A stretch of 7,149 nucleotides of DNA from an uncultured Prevotellaceae bacterium (lineage in GTDB: Bacteria; Bacteroidota; Bacteroidia; Bacteroidales; Bacteroidaceae), in the NCBI GenBank assembly GCA_946403615.1, contig CAMJAO010000104.1, positions 1-7,149 of the forward strand, read 5' to 3'. The notes under the pieces are model-generated. The model was not told the DNA's origin and did no database searches. It saw only the letters and a list, made by a program, of their open reading frames with translations. Positions 1 to 6,419 of the stretch are shown here, in pieces. The position numbers and the translations under genes were made by a program. Every line of letters starts with the position of its first letter. The first letter of the stretch is position 1.

Positions 1-582
1 CAGACAGCCCTCATCATTGGCCGACAGCGACACCCCGTCGAAAGGTGTGTACCACTCCGATGTCTCCTCACCGCTCAACCGCCGCAGGGCGATGTGCGAA
101 AGGGTCTCGGTCATGCCGTAGGTGCTATAGACGGCATTCGGAAAATGGCTCAACTCGGTTGCCAAATCATCATCCACTGCCCCGCCCCCGATGATGAGAT
201 GACGGATGGCCTTCAACCGCTCTCGTTCCTCGGGCACTTGCAACGAGTTATAGACCTGCAACGGCACCATGGCGGCGAAGTCTATATTTTGACCATTATG
301 ACTTGACAGCGGATGACCCGAAGGTTCGACACTGATGAGCCGGAGGCCAGCCACCTCGGCGCGCACCGCCATCATCTTACCGGCGATATAGTCCAACGGC
401 AGGCAGAGCAGCGCCGTGTCGCCCTCTTTCAAACCGAGAAAACGACAGGTGATGCGGGCACTAGCCTCCATCCGCCGTTTCTCCACCCACAACGGCTGGG
501 GCGCACCCGTACTGCCACTGGTGTGCACCAGCAGTCGCGGATTGTCATTGCGCCAATCGGTAAGAAATTCTTCGAGGGTCAT
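1..582 (-). CDS. menE: o-succinylbenzoate-CoA ligase MenE, N-terminal 194 residues (3' end beyond window)
   Basis: Adenylate-forming enzyme that activates o-succinylbenzoate with ATP and CoA to OSB-CoA, the substrate of MenB. The frame is open from the ATG at 582 to the window edge. The P-loop-like motif TSGSTGAPQP (residues 21-30) follows almost directly after the start, with K35 just behind it, and the A5-type motif YSTYGMTET (152-160) identifies the acyl-CoA synthetase superfamily. The protein lacks the long N-terminal part of typical AMP ligases; I recall short MenE proteins in Bacteroidota. The second half, with the C-terminal lid and catalytic lysine, is outside the window. It is the last men gene seen, about 100 bases after menC. 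There is no clear Shine-Dalgarno site, and no in-frame start is seen just upstream. Family assignment is firm; OSB specificity rests on the operon. Confidence 0.93.
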   Translation of the reverse strand, partial: MTLEEFLTDWRNDNPRLLVHTSGSTGAPQPLWVEKRRMEASARITCRFLGLKEGDTALLCLPLDYIAGKMMAVRAEVAGLRLISVEPSGHPLSSHNGQNIDFAAMVPLQVYNSLQVPEERERLKAIRHLIIGGGAVDDDLATELSHFPNAVYSTYGMTETLSHIALRRLSGEETSEWYTPFDGVSLSANDEGCL

Positions 583-632
583 GGTTGGTCATTGGGGGAA
601 TCGGACGTACTATCCGTTTTCCCAAGAATGTC

Positions 633-690
633 AGTACTTTATGTCTTTATGTTCTTATGTTCTTATGTCAAAAAACTGTGTACTTATGTC
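633..690. repeat. AT-rich short tandem repeat (TTATGTC/TTATGTTC) in the menC-menE gap
   Basis: Units read TTATGTC at 639-645, TTATGTTC at 647-654 and 655-662, TTATGTC at 663-669 and again at 684-690, the last after a spacer. On the coding strand this reads as repeated GACATAA and GAACATAA. The menC stop codon (684-686) is the TAA of one unit. The remaining bases of the menC-menE gap (583-632) show no terminator or promoter that I can support. Confidence 0.8.
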
Positions 691-1703
691 TTAATCCACA
701 GTTGGTCGCCACGTATTTCGAGGGGCATGGGGATATTATCTGAATAGATTTGTCCGGTGCCCAATCCCTGCGGCATGGTGATGTGCTGTCCGTAAATCAG
801 GGCTGTGAAATGGGCGATGGCATTGAGGCCGACATTACTCTCGAGGGCAGAGGTGACCCAACTGCCGATGCCCCGCTGCCGTGCCAAGTTGATCCATTCT
901 TCAGCACCGCTCATACCGCCGTGCAACGAGGGTTTGAGGATGATGTACTGCGGGCGGATGGTGTCGAGCAGTTCTTCTTTCATCATGGGCAGGTTCACCC
1001 CGATAAGTTCCTCGTCGAGAGCGATGGGCAGAGGAGTCTCGCGACACAGACGGGCCATCTCTGTCCACTGTTTCTGACGGATGGGTTGTTCGATGGAATG
1101 GAGGTCGTATTTCGCCAATTGCTCCAAGCAGACGAGAGCCTCTTCGGGCGAGAAAGCACCGTTGGCATCGACACGCAGTTCAACCGTCTCGCGCCCGTAG
1201 CGCTGACGGATGCGGCGGATGAGCGCCAGCTCGTCATCGAAATCGATGGCACCGATCTTTAGTTTGATACACCGGAATCCCAGCGCCAGTTTTTCCTCCA
1301 GTCGGCGGCTCATCTCGTCAAAACTTCCCATCCATATCAGTCCGTTGATGGGGATGCCCTCCTCGCCCCGCGCAAAAGGCGTGCTATCGAGCGGATGGCG
1401 ACCTTTCTCCAATTGCCAGAGCGCCGTCTCCAGTCCGAAGAGCATCGAAGGATACGGCAACAGTTGACTGTACGGAATCTCGCCCGTCTGTTCGGTCTGC
1501 AGTGCGATACGCCGGAGGATATCCTCATAGTCGGGCAACGCGTCGCACGAAAGGTCGGGCAAGGGAGCACACTCCCCCACCCCGCAACGTCCCTGACTGT
1601 CGGTCAGAGTGACAAACCATGAGCGCCGCGTGGTATAAACACCACGCGAAGTGCCCGCAGCAAAGCGGAAATGAAACAGTCGGTCTGTGATATTTACTTT
1701 CAT
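684..1703 (-). CDS. menC: o-succinylbenzoate synthase MenC
   Basis: Enolase-superfamily dehydratase (339 residues) that converts SHCHC to o-succinylbenzoate with a divalent metal. All expected catalytic residues are visible: the KxK pair K147 and K149 in CIKLKIG, metal ligands D179 (LRVDANG), E205 (SIEQPI) and D230 (ALDEEL), and the second-face lysine K257 (IILKPSLHGG). The C-terminal barrel continues with TSALES (285-290) and ends LWIKT. I place the start at ATG 1703 (MKVNITDRLFHF), because conserved sequence begins there. The same frame stays open upstream to 1811, but those 36 residues are translated tandem-repeat and hairpin DNA. The stop codon lies in a short repeat. No Shine-Dalgarno site is seen. 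It lies between menB and menE and is intact. Confidence 0.95.
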   Translation of the reverse strand: MKVNITDRLFHFRFAAGTSRGVYTTRRSWFVTLTDSQGRCGVGECAPLPDLSCDALPDYEDILRRIALQTEQTGEIPYSQLLPYPSMLFGLETALWQLEKGRHPLDSTPFARGEEGIPINGLIWMGSFDEMSRRLEEKLALGFRCIKLKIGAIDFDDELALIRRIRQRYGRETVELRVDANGAFSPEEALVCLEQLAKYDLHSIEQPIRQKQWTEMARLCRETPLPIALDEELIGVNLPMMKEELLDTIRPQYIILKPSLHGGMSGAEEWINLARQRGIGSWVTSALESNVGLNAIAHFTALIYGQHITMPQGLGTGQIYSDNIPMPLEIRGDQLWIKT

Positions 1704-1710
1704 ATAAAAA

Positions 1711-1745
1711 AGAGGTGAGAGGTGAGAGGTGGGAGGTGAGAGGTA
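1711..1745. repeat. 7-bp tandem repeat (AGAGGTG)5 before menC
   Basis: Five contiguous 7-bp units: three exact AGAGGTG, one GGAGGTG and one AGAGGTA, fading into purine-rich AAGAGAGAAG. On the coding strand this is a CACCTCT array ending seven bases before the menC ATG, so it forms the leader of menC. It resembles the AACCTCT array at 4671-4712 in the menF-menD gap. Confidence 0.9.
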
Positions 1746-1753
1746 AGAGAGAA

Positions 1754-1788
1754 GCCTCACCCCCAACCCCTCTCCAAAGGGCGAGGGG
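1754..1788. repeat. GC-rich hairpin repeat, inverted relative to the copy at 4742-4773
   Basis: The stem pairs CCCCTC (1767-1772) with GAGGGG (1783-1788), then after one mismatch CC with GG, around a small A-rich loop. Bases 1754-1785 are the reverse complement of 4742-4773 with one mismatch in 32. There is no T run after the hairpin in either direction, so it is not a canonical intrinsic terminator. It occupies the menB-menC gap. Confidence 0.85.
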
Positions 1789-1828
1789 CGTAGATAGTGC
1801 CAAGATGACACCTCTGAGGTAATCTCCC

Positions 1829-2650
1829 CTACGGCATTTTCGGGTATTTTTTGAAATCTGGTTTGCGCTTCTCAAGGAAAGCTTTGCCGCCCTCCTGCGC
1901 CTCGTCGAGGAAGTAATACAGCATGGTGGCGTCGCCGGCCAATTCCTGAATGCCCGCCTGCCCGTCGAGTTCGGCGTTGAGACCGGCCTTGATCATGCGC
2001 AACGCCAAGGGCGAACGCTCCATCATCGTCTCGGCCCACTCCACGCACTCGTCCTCGAGACGTTCGAAAGGCACCACCTTGTTGACCATGCCCATGCGTT
2101 CCGCCTCCTCGGCAGTGTATTGGCGGCAGAGGAACCATATCTCACGCGCTTTCTTCTGTCCGACGATACGCGCCAGATACGACGAGCCAAAGCCCGCGTC
2201 GAACGACCCCACTTTGGGACCCGTCTGTCCGAAGATAGCGTTTTCGGAAGCGATGGTCAAGTCGCACACCAGATGTAACACATGTCCGCCGCCGATGGCA
2301 TAGCCGTTGACCATGGCGATGACAGGTTTCGGCAGACGGCGTATCTGCATCTGCACATCGAGCACACTCAGTCGCGGCACGCCCTCCTCGTCGACATAGC
2401 CGCCGCGTCCTTTGACGTGCATGTCGCCACCAGCGCAGAAGGCTTTGTCGCCTGCGCCTGTCAAGATGACCACACTGATGCGCGAAGCCTCGCGGCAATA
2501 AGCGAACGCCTGCGACAGTTCGAGCGTAGTCAAGGGCGTGAACGCGTTGCGGTACCGCGGCCGGTTGATGGTGATTTTCGCGATGCCGTTGTACTCTTCA
2601 AAGAGAATCTCCCGAAACTCTTTGATGGTTTTCCATTCTCTGTTTGTCAT
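1829..2650 (-). CDS. menB: 1,4-dihydroxy-2-naphthoyl-CoA synthase MenB
   Basis: Crotonase-fold enzyme (273 residues) that closes the second ring, converting OSB-CoA to DHNA-CoA. It is very similar to the E. coli protein as I remember it. Visible hallmarks are ITINRPRYRNAF (26-37), the oxyanion-hole segments FCAGGDM (71-77) and IGGGHVLH (119-126), the FGQTGPKVGSFDAGFG block (140-155), and the terminal KRKPDFKKYP (261-270). Q142-T143-G144 matches the bicarbonate-dependent type, in which a bound bicarbonate replaces the aspartate of the other type. The start at 2650 has an SD-like GGAGG nine bases upstream, inside a GC-rich repeat. It lies between menD and menC with about 90 and 125 bases of repeat-filled spacer. 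No defects are seen. Confidence 0.97.
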   Translation of the reverse strand: MTNREWKTIKEFREILFEEYNGIAKITINRPRYRNAFTPLTTLELSQAFAYCREASRISVVILTGAGDKAFCAGGDMHVKGRGGYVDEEGVPRLSVLDVQMQIRRLPKPVIAMVNGYAIGGGHVLHLVCDLTIASENAIFGQTGPKVGSFDAGFGSSYLARIVGQKKAREIWFLCRQYTAEEAERMGMVNKVVPFERLEDECVEWAETMMERSPLALRMIKAGLNAELDGQAGIQELAGDATMLYYFLDEAQEGGKAFLEKRKPDFKKYPKMP

Positions 2651-2659
2651 AATAAGAAA

Positions 2660-2664
2660 CCTCC
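2660..2664 (-). promoter_or_regulatory. SD-like GGAGG upstream of menB, inside a repeat
   Basis: The coding strand reads GGGGGAGGTTTCTTATT before the ATG, placing GGAGG nine bases from the start. It is the only strong SD-like match among the menE, menC, menB and menD starts. Bacteroidota ribosomes rely little on SD pairing, so its use is uncertain. Confidence 0.4.
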
Positions 2665-2720
2665 CCCATGCCCCCTCCCAAGGAGGGGAATAACCTTCCC
2701 CAACCCTCCAAAAGGGAGGG
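2661..2720. repeat. Two adjacent GC-rich hairpins in the menD-menB gap
   Basis: The first hairpin pairs CCCCTCC (2672-2678) with GGAGGGG (2682-2688) around CAA. The second pairs CCCTCC (2704-2709) with GGAGGG (2715-2720) around AAAAG. Both have the CCCTCC-purine-GGAGGG design of the other junction elements. No T run follows, so I do not call them terminators; they could stabilise mRNA ends or be passive repeats. Confidence 0.85.
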
Positions 2721-2727
2721 AGATACT

Positions 2728-2770
2728 AATTGTGAATTGTTAATGATGAATTGTCAATTGTGAATTATAA
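2728..2770. repeat. AT-rich repeat (AATTGTGAATT / GAATTGT) overlapping the menD 3' end
   Basis: AATTGTGAATT occurs exactly at 2728-2738 and 2756-2766, with GAATTGT at 2734-2740 and 2748-2754 and related spacers. The last nine codons of menD and its stop codon lie within it. Confidence 0.85.
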
Positions 2771-4509
2771 ACACTCAATTGTTCGGCATCGACTGCGGCA
2801 TCGGTGAAGACCTCCAGCACCATGGGGCGCGTGGTCTCTTCTGTCAGCAGGGTGACGATGCCCTGACGCATCTCTTGCATGTTGGTGGCCTTGATATAGC
2901 CCACATCGCACTGCGTGCAGATGCCTTGAGCGGTGGTGTCGTGACGGGCCATGACCATGCTGTGCGCATCGCTGTCGGAAAGTCCCGGTAAAGTGTGGAA
3001 AATGCCTCCGCCACCGTTGTTGAGCAGAATGACGCGCAGATTGCCGCCGAGATGACTGTTCCACATCGCATTCTGGTCATAGAAGAAACTGAGATCGCCA
3101 ATGACGCAGATAACCTTCTCGGGACCGTTATCAGCGGGGACAGCCCTCTTCCCGGCAGCGAATCCCACGGCGGTGGAGAGTGTGCCCTCGATGCCGTTAA
3201 CACCTCGGTTGCACCACACATGATGGCGGTTGAAGACGCCAGCATAGAGATTGGCCAACCTCACTGCACTGCTGTTGGCATAATGTATCTGATAGTCGAA
3301 GAACACATCACTCAGTTGCTCTTCCAGATAGCGCACTGTGGCCATCTGCGAGTATTGGGGTTCGAACTCGAGTGTCTGTTGCTCTACGCGCCGCATGACC
3401 TCTTGCCACATACGGTGATAGTCTTCATGGGCAGGATTAAGTTGATAGAAGGGCTGGTTGTCCTCCTCCACGTCATTCGATCCGAGGGCATCGGCGTAGG
3501 TGTTGTGTTCAAAGAAATAATGGAGCGACATGAGGGCGTCGAAGGGTTTCATCATCACCTGTTCGGTGACTCGCATGGTCACGTCGTGAATTTGCGGGTC
3601 GTCGCTCACCATGATGACACGTGCTCCCGACTGACGCAGGAACCGTTTCATGCGCTTGCTCACGATATGTCCGCCGAAATACACAACCACATCGGGCCGA
3701 TAGGCGGCATCGTCGCCAATCACCGACAAAGCGGCATCTATTGGGAAACCGCCGAAGATATTGTTCAACGATTCAGACATCACAGGACAATAATCATAGA
3801 AGAAACGGCGCATATCCACGTAAGACAAATCATCCTCGTCGACCCAGTCGGAAAACAGTTGTCCGACGACAATCATAGGCCGTGCTGCCTCGTAAAACAC
3901 TCTGGGCAGGAAAATGTCAACGTCGCTTGCCGTGGTATAACGGTGAATCTGCCGTTCATCCGGCAACGCGGGAACCGTAAACTCAAAGAAGGGCTCTGAT
4001 ATCGGCACATTGATATGTACGGGGGCCGCAAACGGGTAGCAGCAGTCTAACAGCGCCTCATTGACCAATCGGTTGCAATGCCAGCTCGACACGTCGTCGT
4101 GCGGTTCGGGCAGGGTCACGCTTTTACGAACAAATGGGCCAAGCGCACCTTGCTGCGGCAGGGTCTGACCGTCTAATTGGTCTATCCACGCCTCCGGGCG
4201 GTCGGCAGAGATGACCACCAACGGTATATGCTGATACCACGCCTCGGCCACGGCTGGCGCCAGATTGAGCAATGCCGAACCCGACGTGACACACACCGCC
4301 ACGGGTTCCGCCAGCGCCTGCGACAGACCCAACGCGAAAAAACCAGCGCTGCGCTCATCGGTCACGGGATAGCACTCGATGGCCTCGCATTCGTTCAGGT
4401 TGTGCACAACGGGAGCGTTTCTTGCACCGGGACAGACCACCGCCCGACGCACATGATGCGCCACGAGCAGCGAGGTCAGGATATTGATATTATCTTTGTT
4501 TGAGAACAT
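2740..4509 (-). CDS. menD: SEPHCHC synthase MenD
   Basis: Thiamine-diphosphate enzyme (589 residues) that joins isochorismate and 2-oxoglutarate with loss of CO2; first committed step of menaquinone synthesis. Visible features: CPGARNAP (26-33), TDERSAGFFALG (50-61) with E52 at the conserved cofactor-activating glutamate, TSGSALLNLAPAV (75-87), ISADRP (100-105), RGVNGIEGTLSTA (435-447), and the ThDP/metal motif GDLSFFYDQN (471-480) leading to LNNGGGGIF (496-504). I start it at ATG 4509 (MFSNKDN); the frame continues upstream for 20 residues but only through a GC-rich repeat. The last residues, YNSQLTIHH, are encoded by an AT-rich intergenic repeat, which helps explain a length slightly above the roughly 555-560 usual for MenD. 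The gene is intact and follows menF. Confidence 0.97.
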   Translation of the reverse strand: MFSNKDNINILTSLLVAHHVRRAVVCPGARNAPVVHNLNECEAIECYPVTDERSAGFFALGLSQALAEPVAVCVTSGSALLNLAPAVAEAWYQHIPLVVISADRPEAWIDQLDGQTLPQQGALGPFVRKSVTLPEPHDDVSSWHCNRLVNEALLDCCYPFAAPVHINVPISEPFFEFTVPALPDERQIHRYTTASDVDIFLPRVFYEAARPMIVVGQLFSDWVDEDDLSYVDMRRFFYDYCPVMSESLNNIFGGFPIDAALSVIGDDAAYRPDVVVYFGGHIVSKRMKRFLRQSGARVIMVSDDPQIHDVTMRVTEQVMMKPFDALMSLHYFFEHNTYADALGSNDVEEDNQPFYQLNPAHEDYHRMWQEVMRRVEQQTLEFEPQYSQMATVRYLEEQLSDVFFDYQIHYANSSAVRLANLYAGVFNRHHVWCNRGVNGIEGTLSTAVGFAAGKRAVPADNGPEKVICVIGDLSFFYDQNAMWNSHLGGNLRVILLNNGGGGIFHTLPGLSDSDAHSMVMARHDTTAQGICTQCDVGYIKATNMQEMRQGIVTLLTEETTRPMVLEVFTDAAVDAEQLSVYNSQLTIHH

Positions 4510-4528
4510 AATTATTATGAAATGGAGG

Positions 4529-4560
4529 AGCCCCCTCCCCATCCCTCCCCGAGGGGAGGA
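4529..4560. repeat. GC-rich hairpin repeat just upstream of menD
   Basis: CCTCCCC (4544-4550) pairs with GGGGAGG (4553-4559); a tandem CCCCCTCCCC precedes it. It belongs to the same type as the other junction hairpins and creates the spurious N-terminal extension of the menD frame. Confidence 0.75.
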
Positions 4561-4670
4561 CGTAATCACTTATCTATTTGCCAACTATCTTTATTTATTC
4601 TCCGAAGGTCGTTCACACCCGACAAACAGTAGAGCCAAGATGGAATATAGAGGAAGACAGACTGCGGACA

Positions 4671-4712
4671 AACCTCTCACCTCCAACCTCTAACCTCTAA
4701 CCTCTAACCTCT
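4671..4712. repeat. 7-bp tandem repeat (AACCTCT)6 in the menF-menD gap
   Basis: Six units in perfect 7-bp register: AACCTCT, CACCTCC, then four exact AACCTCT. The surrounding menF-menD gap (4510-4776) has hairpin elements at both ends. Between them, 4561-4670 is unremarkable; I found no consensus promoter there. Confidence 0.92.
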
Positions 4713-4741
4713 TAAGTTTTCTCTTGCCTCTATCTACTCCA

Positions 4742-4773
4742 CTCGCCCTTTGGAGAGGGGATGGGGGTGAGGC
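4742..4773. repeat. GC-rich hairpin repeat, inverted copy of 1754-1785
   Basis: The reverse complement of 1754-1785 with one mismatch in 32 bases. Similarity extends outward: both copies are followed on the hairpin side by TAGATAG within about a dozen bases. It begins three bases after the menF stop codon and has no T run, so it is unlikely to be a standard terminator. Confidence 0.85.
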
Positions 4774-4776
4774 TAA

Positions 4777-5812
4777 CTAATCTCTGATCAGCCTCCGCAT
4801 GGTGAGGAGTTTTTCCTCGGTCTCGGCCCATTCGGCAGATTCTTCGCTGTCGGGCACGATGCCACCTCCGGCATAGAGCAGCCATCCGTTTTGCAGACGC
4901 GTCATGCAACGCAACGAGACGAAGAGATGACTGCCGCCCTGCAACTGCCACGGTCCGGAAAAACCGCTATAATAACGGCGCCGACAAGGCTCCTGACCGA
5001 GAATGAAAGCACGCGCAGCCTCCTTGGGCAAACCGCAGACAGCCGGCGTGGGATGCAAGGTCTCGACCAATGAACCGACCGACACACCTTCGCGCAGGGT
5101 GAAACGGAAATCTGTGCGCAGATGCAATAGATGGGCAGCATGTGTCGTCTGAGGCTCTGTCTGGCTGATGCTGTCGGCAAAACCACCCAACAACCGATTG
5201 TTCGCCCCTATTTTTCATGCTCCACACGGGTGTGTCGTTGTCATGGTTGCGCATGGTGCCTGCCAAGGCCACCGTGTGCCACGCCTCGGCCTCACGCTCG
5301 AGAAGGATTTCGGGTGTGGCGGTCAACCATAATCCGCATTGAGGGGTGTAGAACAGCGATATGAACATGCGGGGATAGCATTCGCAAGCACGAAGAAACA
5401 GGGTGACGGGATGTGCACCATGGTCGCGTTGCACATCCTGCCGTGCCAACACCAATTTCTCGAAACGGCCCTGACACACTGCCTGATGAAAACTATTGAA
5501 CGACCGGCTGTATTCCATCCTCACATCATCGGACAGCACGCAATCGCCCACAACGTCCATTTCAGCGCATGCCTCGTCGCACCATGCACGCATCATGGGC
5601 TCGTCGGGTGTGTCGCATAACCGCTCTTCGTCAGGCTGAATCCAGCACATCGGGCAATCGTCGGACAGACAAAAAGGGGCGATGACAAAACCGCGCACCC
5701 CGTCAAGAGCGGAAAAACCGCCACTCACAGGTGCAGACTCGCCGCACTGTCTTACCAAGTGGATGTCATGCTGAAGTGGCAACCGGTAATAAGCGAAGGC
5801 TCGTGTGGTCAT
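4777..5812 (-). CDS. menF: Isochorismate synthase MenF, interrupted by a +1 frameshift as sequenced
   Basis: Chorismate-binding enzyme converting chorismate to isochorismate, the pathway entry. The start is ATG 5812, overlapping the thioesterase stop by four bases. The first frame gives FEKLVLAR (117-124) with K119 as the likely catalytic base, TATPEILLE (164-172), ALAGTM (182-187) and KNRGEQSVV (200-208). Homology then moves to another frame, which carries LRTDFRF, LHPTPAVCGLPKEAA, RYYSGFSG and GGGIVPDSEESAEW and ends at 4777. Ignoring one extra base gives 344 residues, about normal for Bacteroidota. As written, the first frame runs out of frame to 4967 (281 residues) and loses the conserved C-terminal half, so the product should be inactive. 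Either a sequencing error or a true mutation is possible. Another chorismate-utilising enzyme is unlikely given the operon. Confidence 0.9.
5179..5194 (-). other. Frameshift site in menF (one extra base)
   Basis: The coding strand reads GTTGTTGGGTGGTTTTGC here. The upstream frame keeps the conserved KNRxEQ and VV; the downstream frame is already conserved from FADSIS. Removing a G from GGG gives VVGGFADSIS, and removing a T from TTTT gives VVGWFADSIS. Both restore the full protein, so the exact base cannot be assigned. Confidence 0.85.
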
Positions 5813-6243
5813 TTCCCTTCTTTTTCCTTTTCCTTTTTGGGTGAGATGATATAATTGGTCACATGCACCGTAGAGATGATGTCGCCTGCAGAGTCGGTGA
5901 TATCCACATTCCACACATGCAACATACGGCCTTTCTGCACCAGATGAGCCAGCGCCGTGACCGTATCGCCCTCGACCACCGCCTTGACATGTTGTCCGCT
6001 TACACTGATGCCCACGCAAATTTTGCCGGGACAAAGCGCCGACGAACCCACACCAGCCAGATTCTCAGCCAAAGCAAGCGAGGCGCCACCGCTCAAAAAA
6101 CCAAACGGCTGGCGGTTGCGCTCATCCACTTTCATGGTGGCCATGCACATATCGTCTTCGGGCGTGGATATGAAATTCATGCCCAATGCCGTTGACAGAT
6201 TGGGCTGACTGGCGATGATTTCCTTGATTCTTTCTACATCCAT
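5809..6243 (-). CDS. menI: Hotdog-fold thioesterase, probable DHNA-CoA thioesterase
   Basis: Small PaaI/YdiI-type acyl-CoA thioesterase (144 residues) expected to hydrolyse DHNA-CoA to DHNA, the step between MenB and the prenyltransferase MenA. The hotdog signature is clear: QPFGFLSGGASLALAENLAG (45-64), with E60 at the catalytic acid position and SGG where many relatives have HGG. VGISVSGQHVKAVVEGD (77-93) and GRMLHVWNVDI (105-115) fit the family's strands. The protein ends in a lysine-glutamate tail, PKKEKEKEGK, encoded by a purine run that lies just before the menF start. It is the first gene of the operon, about 20 bases after the predicted transcription start, and its TGA overlaps the menF ATG. 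DHNA-CoA specificity is inferred from context. Confidence 0.88.
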   Translation of the reverse strand: MDVERIKEIIASQPNLSTALGMNFISTPEDDMCMATMKVDERNRQPFGFLSGGASLALAENLAGVGSSALCPGKICVGISVSGQHVKAVVEGDTVTALAHLVQKGRMLHVWNVDITDSAGDIISTVHVTNYIISPKKEKEKEGK

Positions 6244-6268
6244 AGTTTTCGGTTAACGATTTCTCATG

Positions 6269-6300
6269 CAAAAGTACGAATAAGCGAGTGAAAACGCAAA
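6269..6300 (-). promoter_or_regulatory. Probable promoter of the men operon (Bacteroidota -33/-7 type)
   Basis: On the minus strand TTTG (6300-6297) is followed after 20 bases by TACTTTTG (6276-6269), matching the Bacteroidota primary-sigma consensus TTTG-N19-20-TAnnTTTG. Transcription should begin near 6262-6265, giving a leader of about 20 bases. The -33 element lies in the palindrome of the 57-bp repeat, and the -7 element is at its edge. Confidence 0.8.
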
Positions 6301-6332
6301 TTTATTTGCAGTTTTCCGAGCAAGAGGACTTT
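6276..6332. repeat. 57-bp direct repeat, copy 1 (promoter-bearing)
   Basis: Identical to 6350-6406 except at 6322 (A here, G in copy 2). It contains a near-perfect inverted repeat at 6290-6316: GAAAAC-GCAAAT-TT-ATTTGC-A-GTTTTC. The bases that complete the -7 element lie just outside the repeat. Confidence 0.95.
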
Positions 6333-6349
6333 GGGCGACAGCCAAAAAC

Positions 6350-6406
6350 ACGAATAAGCGAGTGAAAACGCAAATTTATTTGCAGTTTTCCGAGCGAGAG
6401 GACTTT
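6350..6406. repeat. 57-bp direct repeat, copy 2
   Basis: Second copy, offset 74 bases from the first, with the same inverted repeat at 6364-6390. The matching -7 position reads TGTTTTTG rather than TACTTTTG, so the promoter here is degenerate or inactive. Confidence 0.95.
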
Positions 6407-6419
6407 TGTCCATCTGGAA

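Noticed and set aside
2995..3999. 334-codon plus-strand reading frame opposite menD
   Set aside because: It lies wholly within menD, which has full family hallmarks on the other strand. Its sequence is low in recognisable motifs and is explained by the codon bias of the opposite strand.
4622..4630. Possible internal promoter before menD (TACTGTTTG on the minus strand)
   Set aside because: Spacing within the -7 element is one base too long (TA-N3-TTTG), and I saw no -33 TTTG at the right distance.
4671..4712. Possible CRISPR array
   Set aside because: Units are 7 bp and contiguous without unique spacers; it is a simple tandem repeat.
5810..6034. Extended start of the menF frame inside the thioesterase gene
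   Set aside because: The extra 74 residues are an out-of-frame translation of the thioesterase. The ATGA overlap at 5809-5812 and the conserved protein start support 5812.
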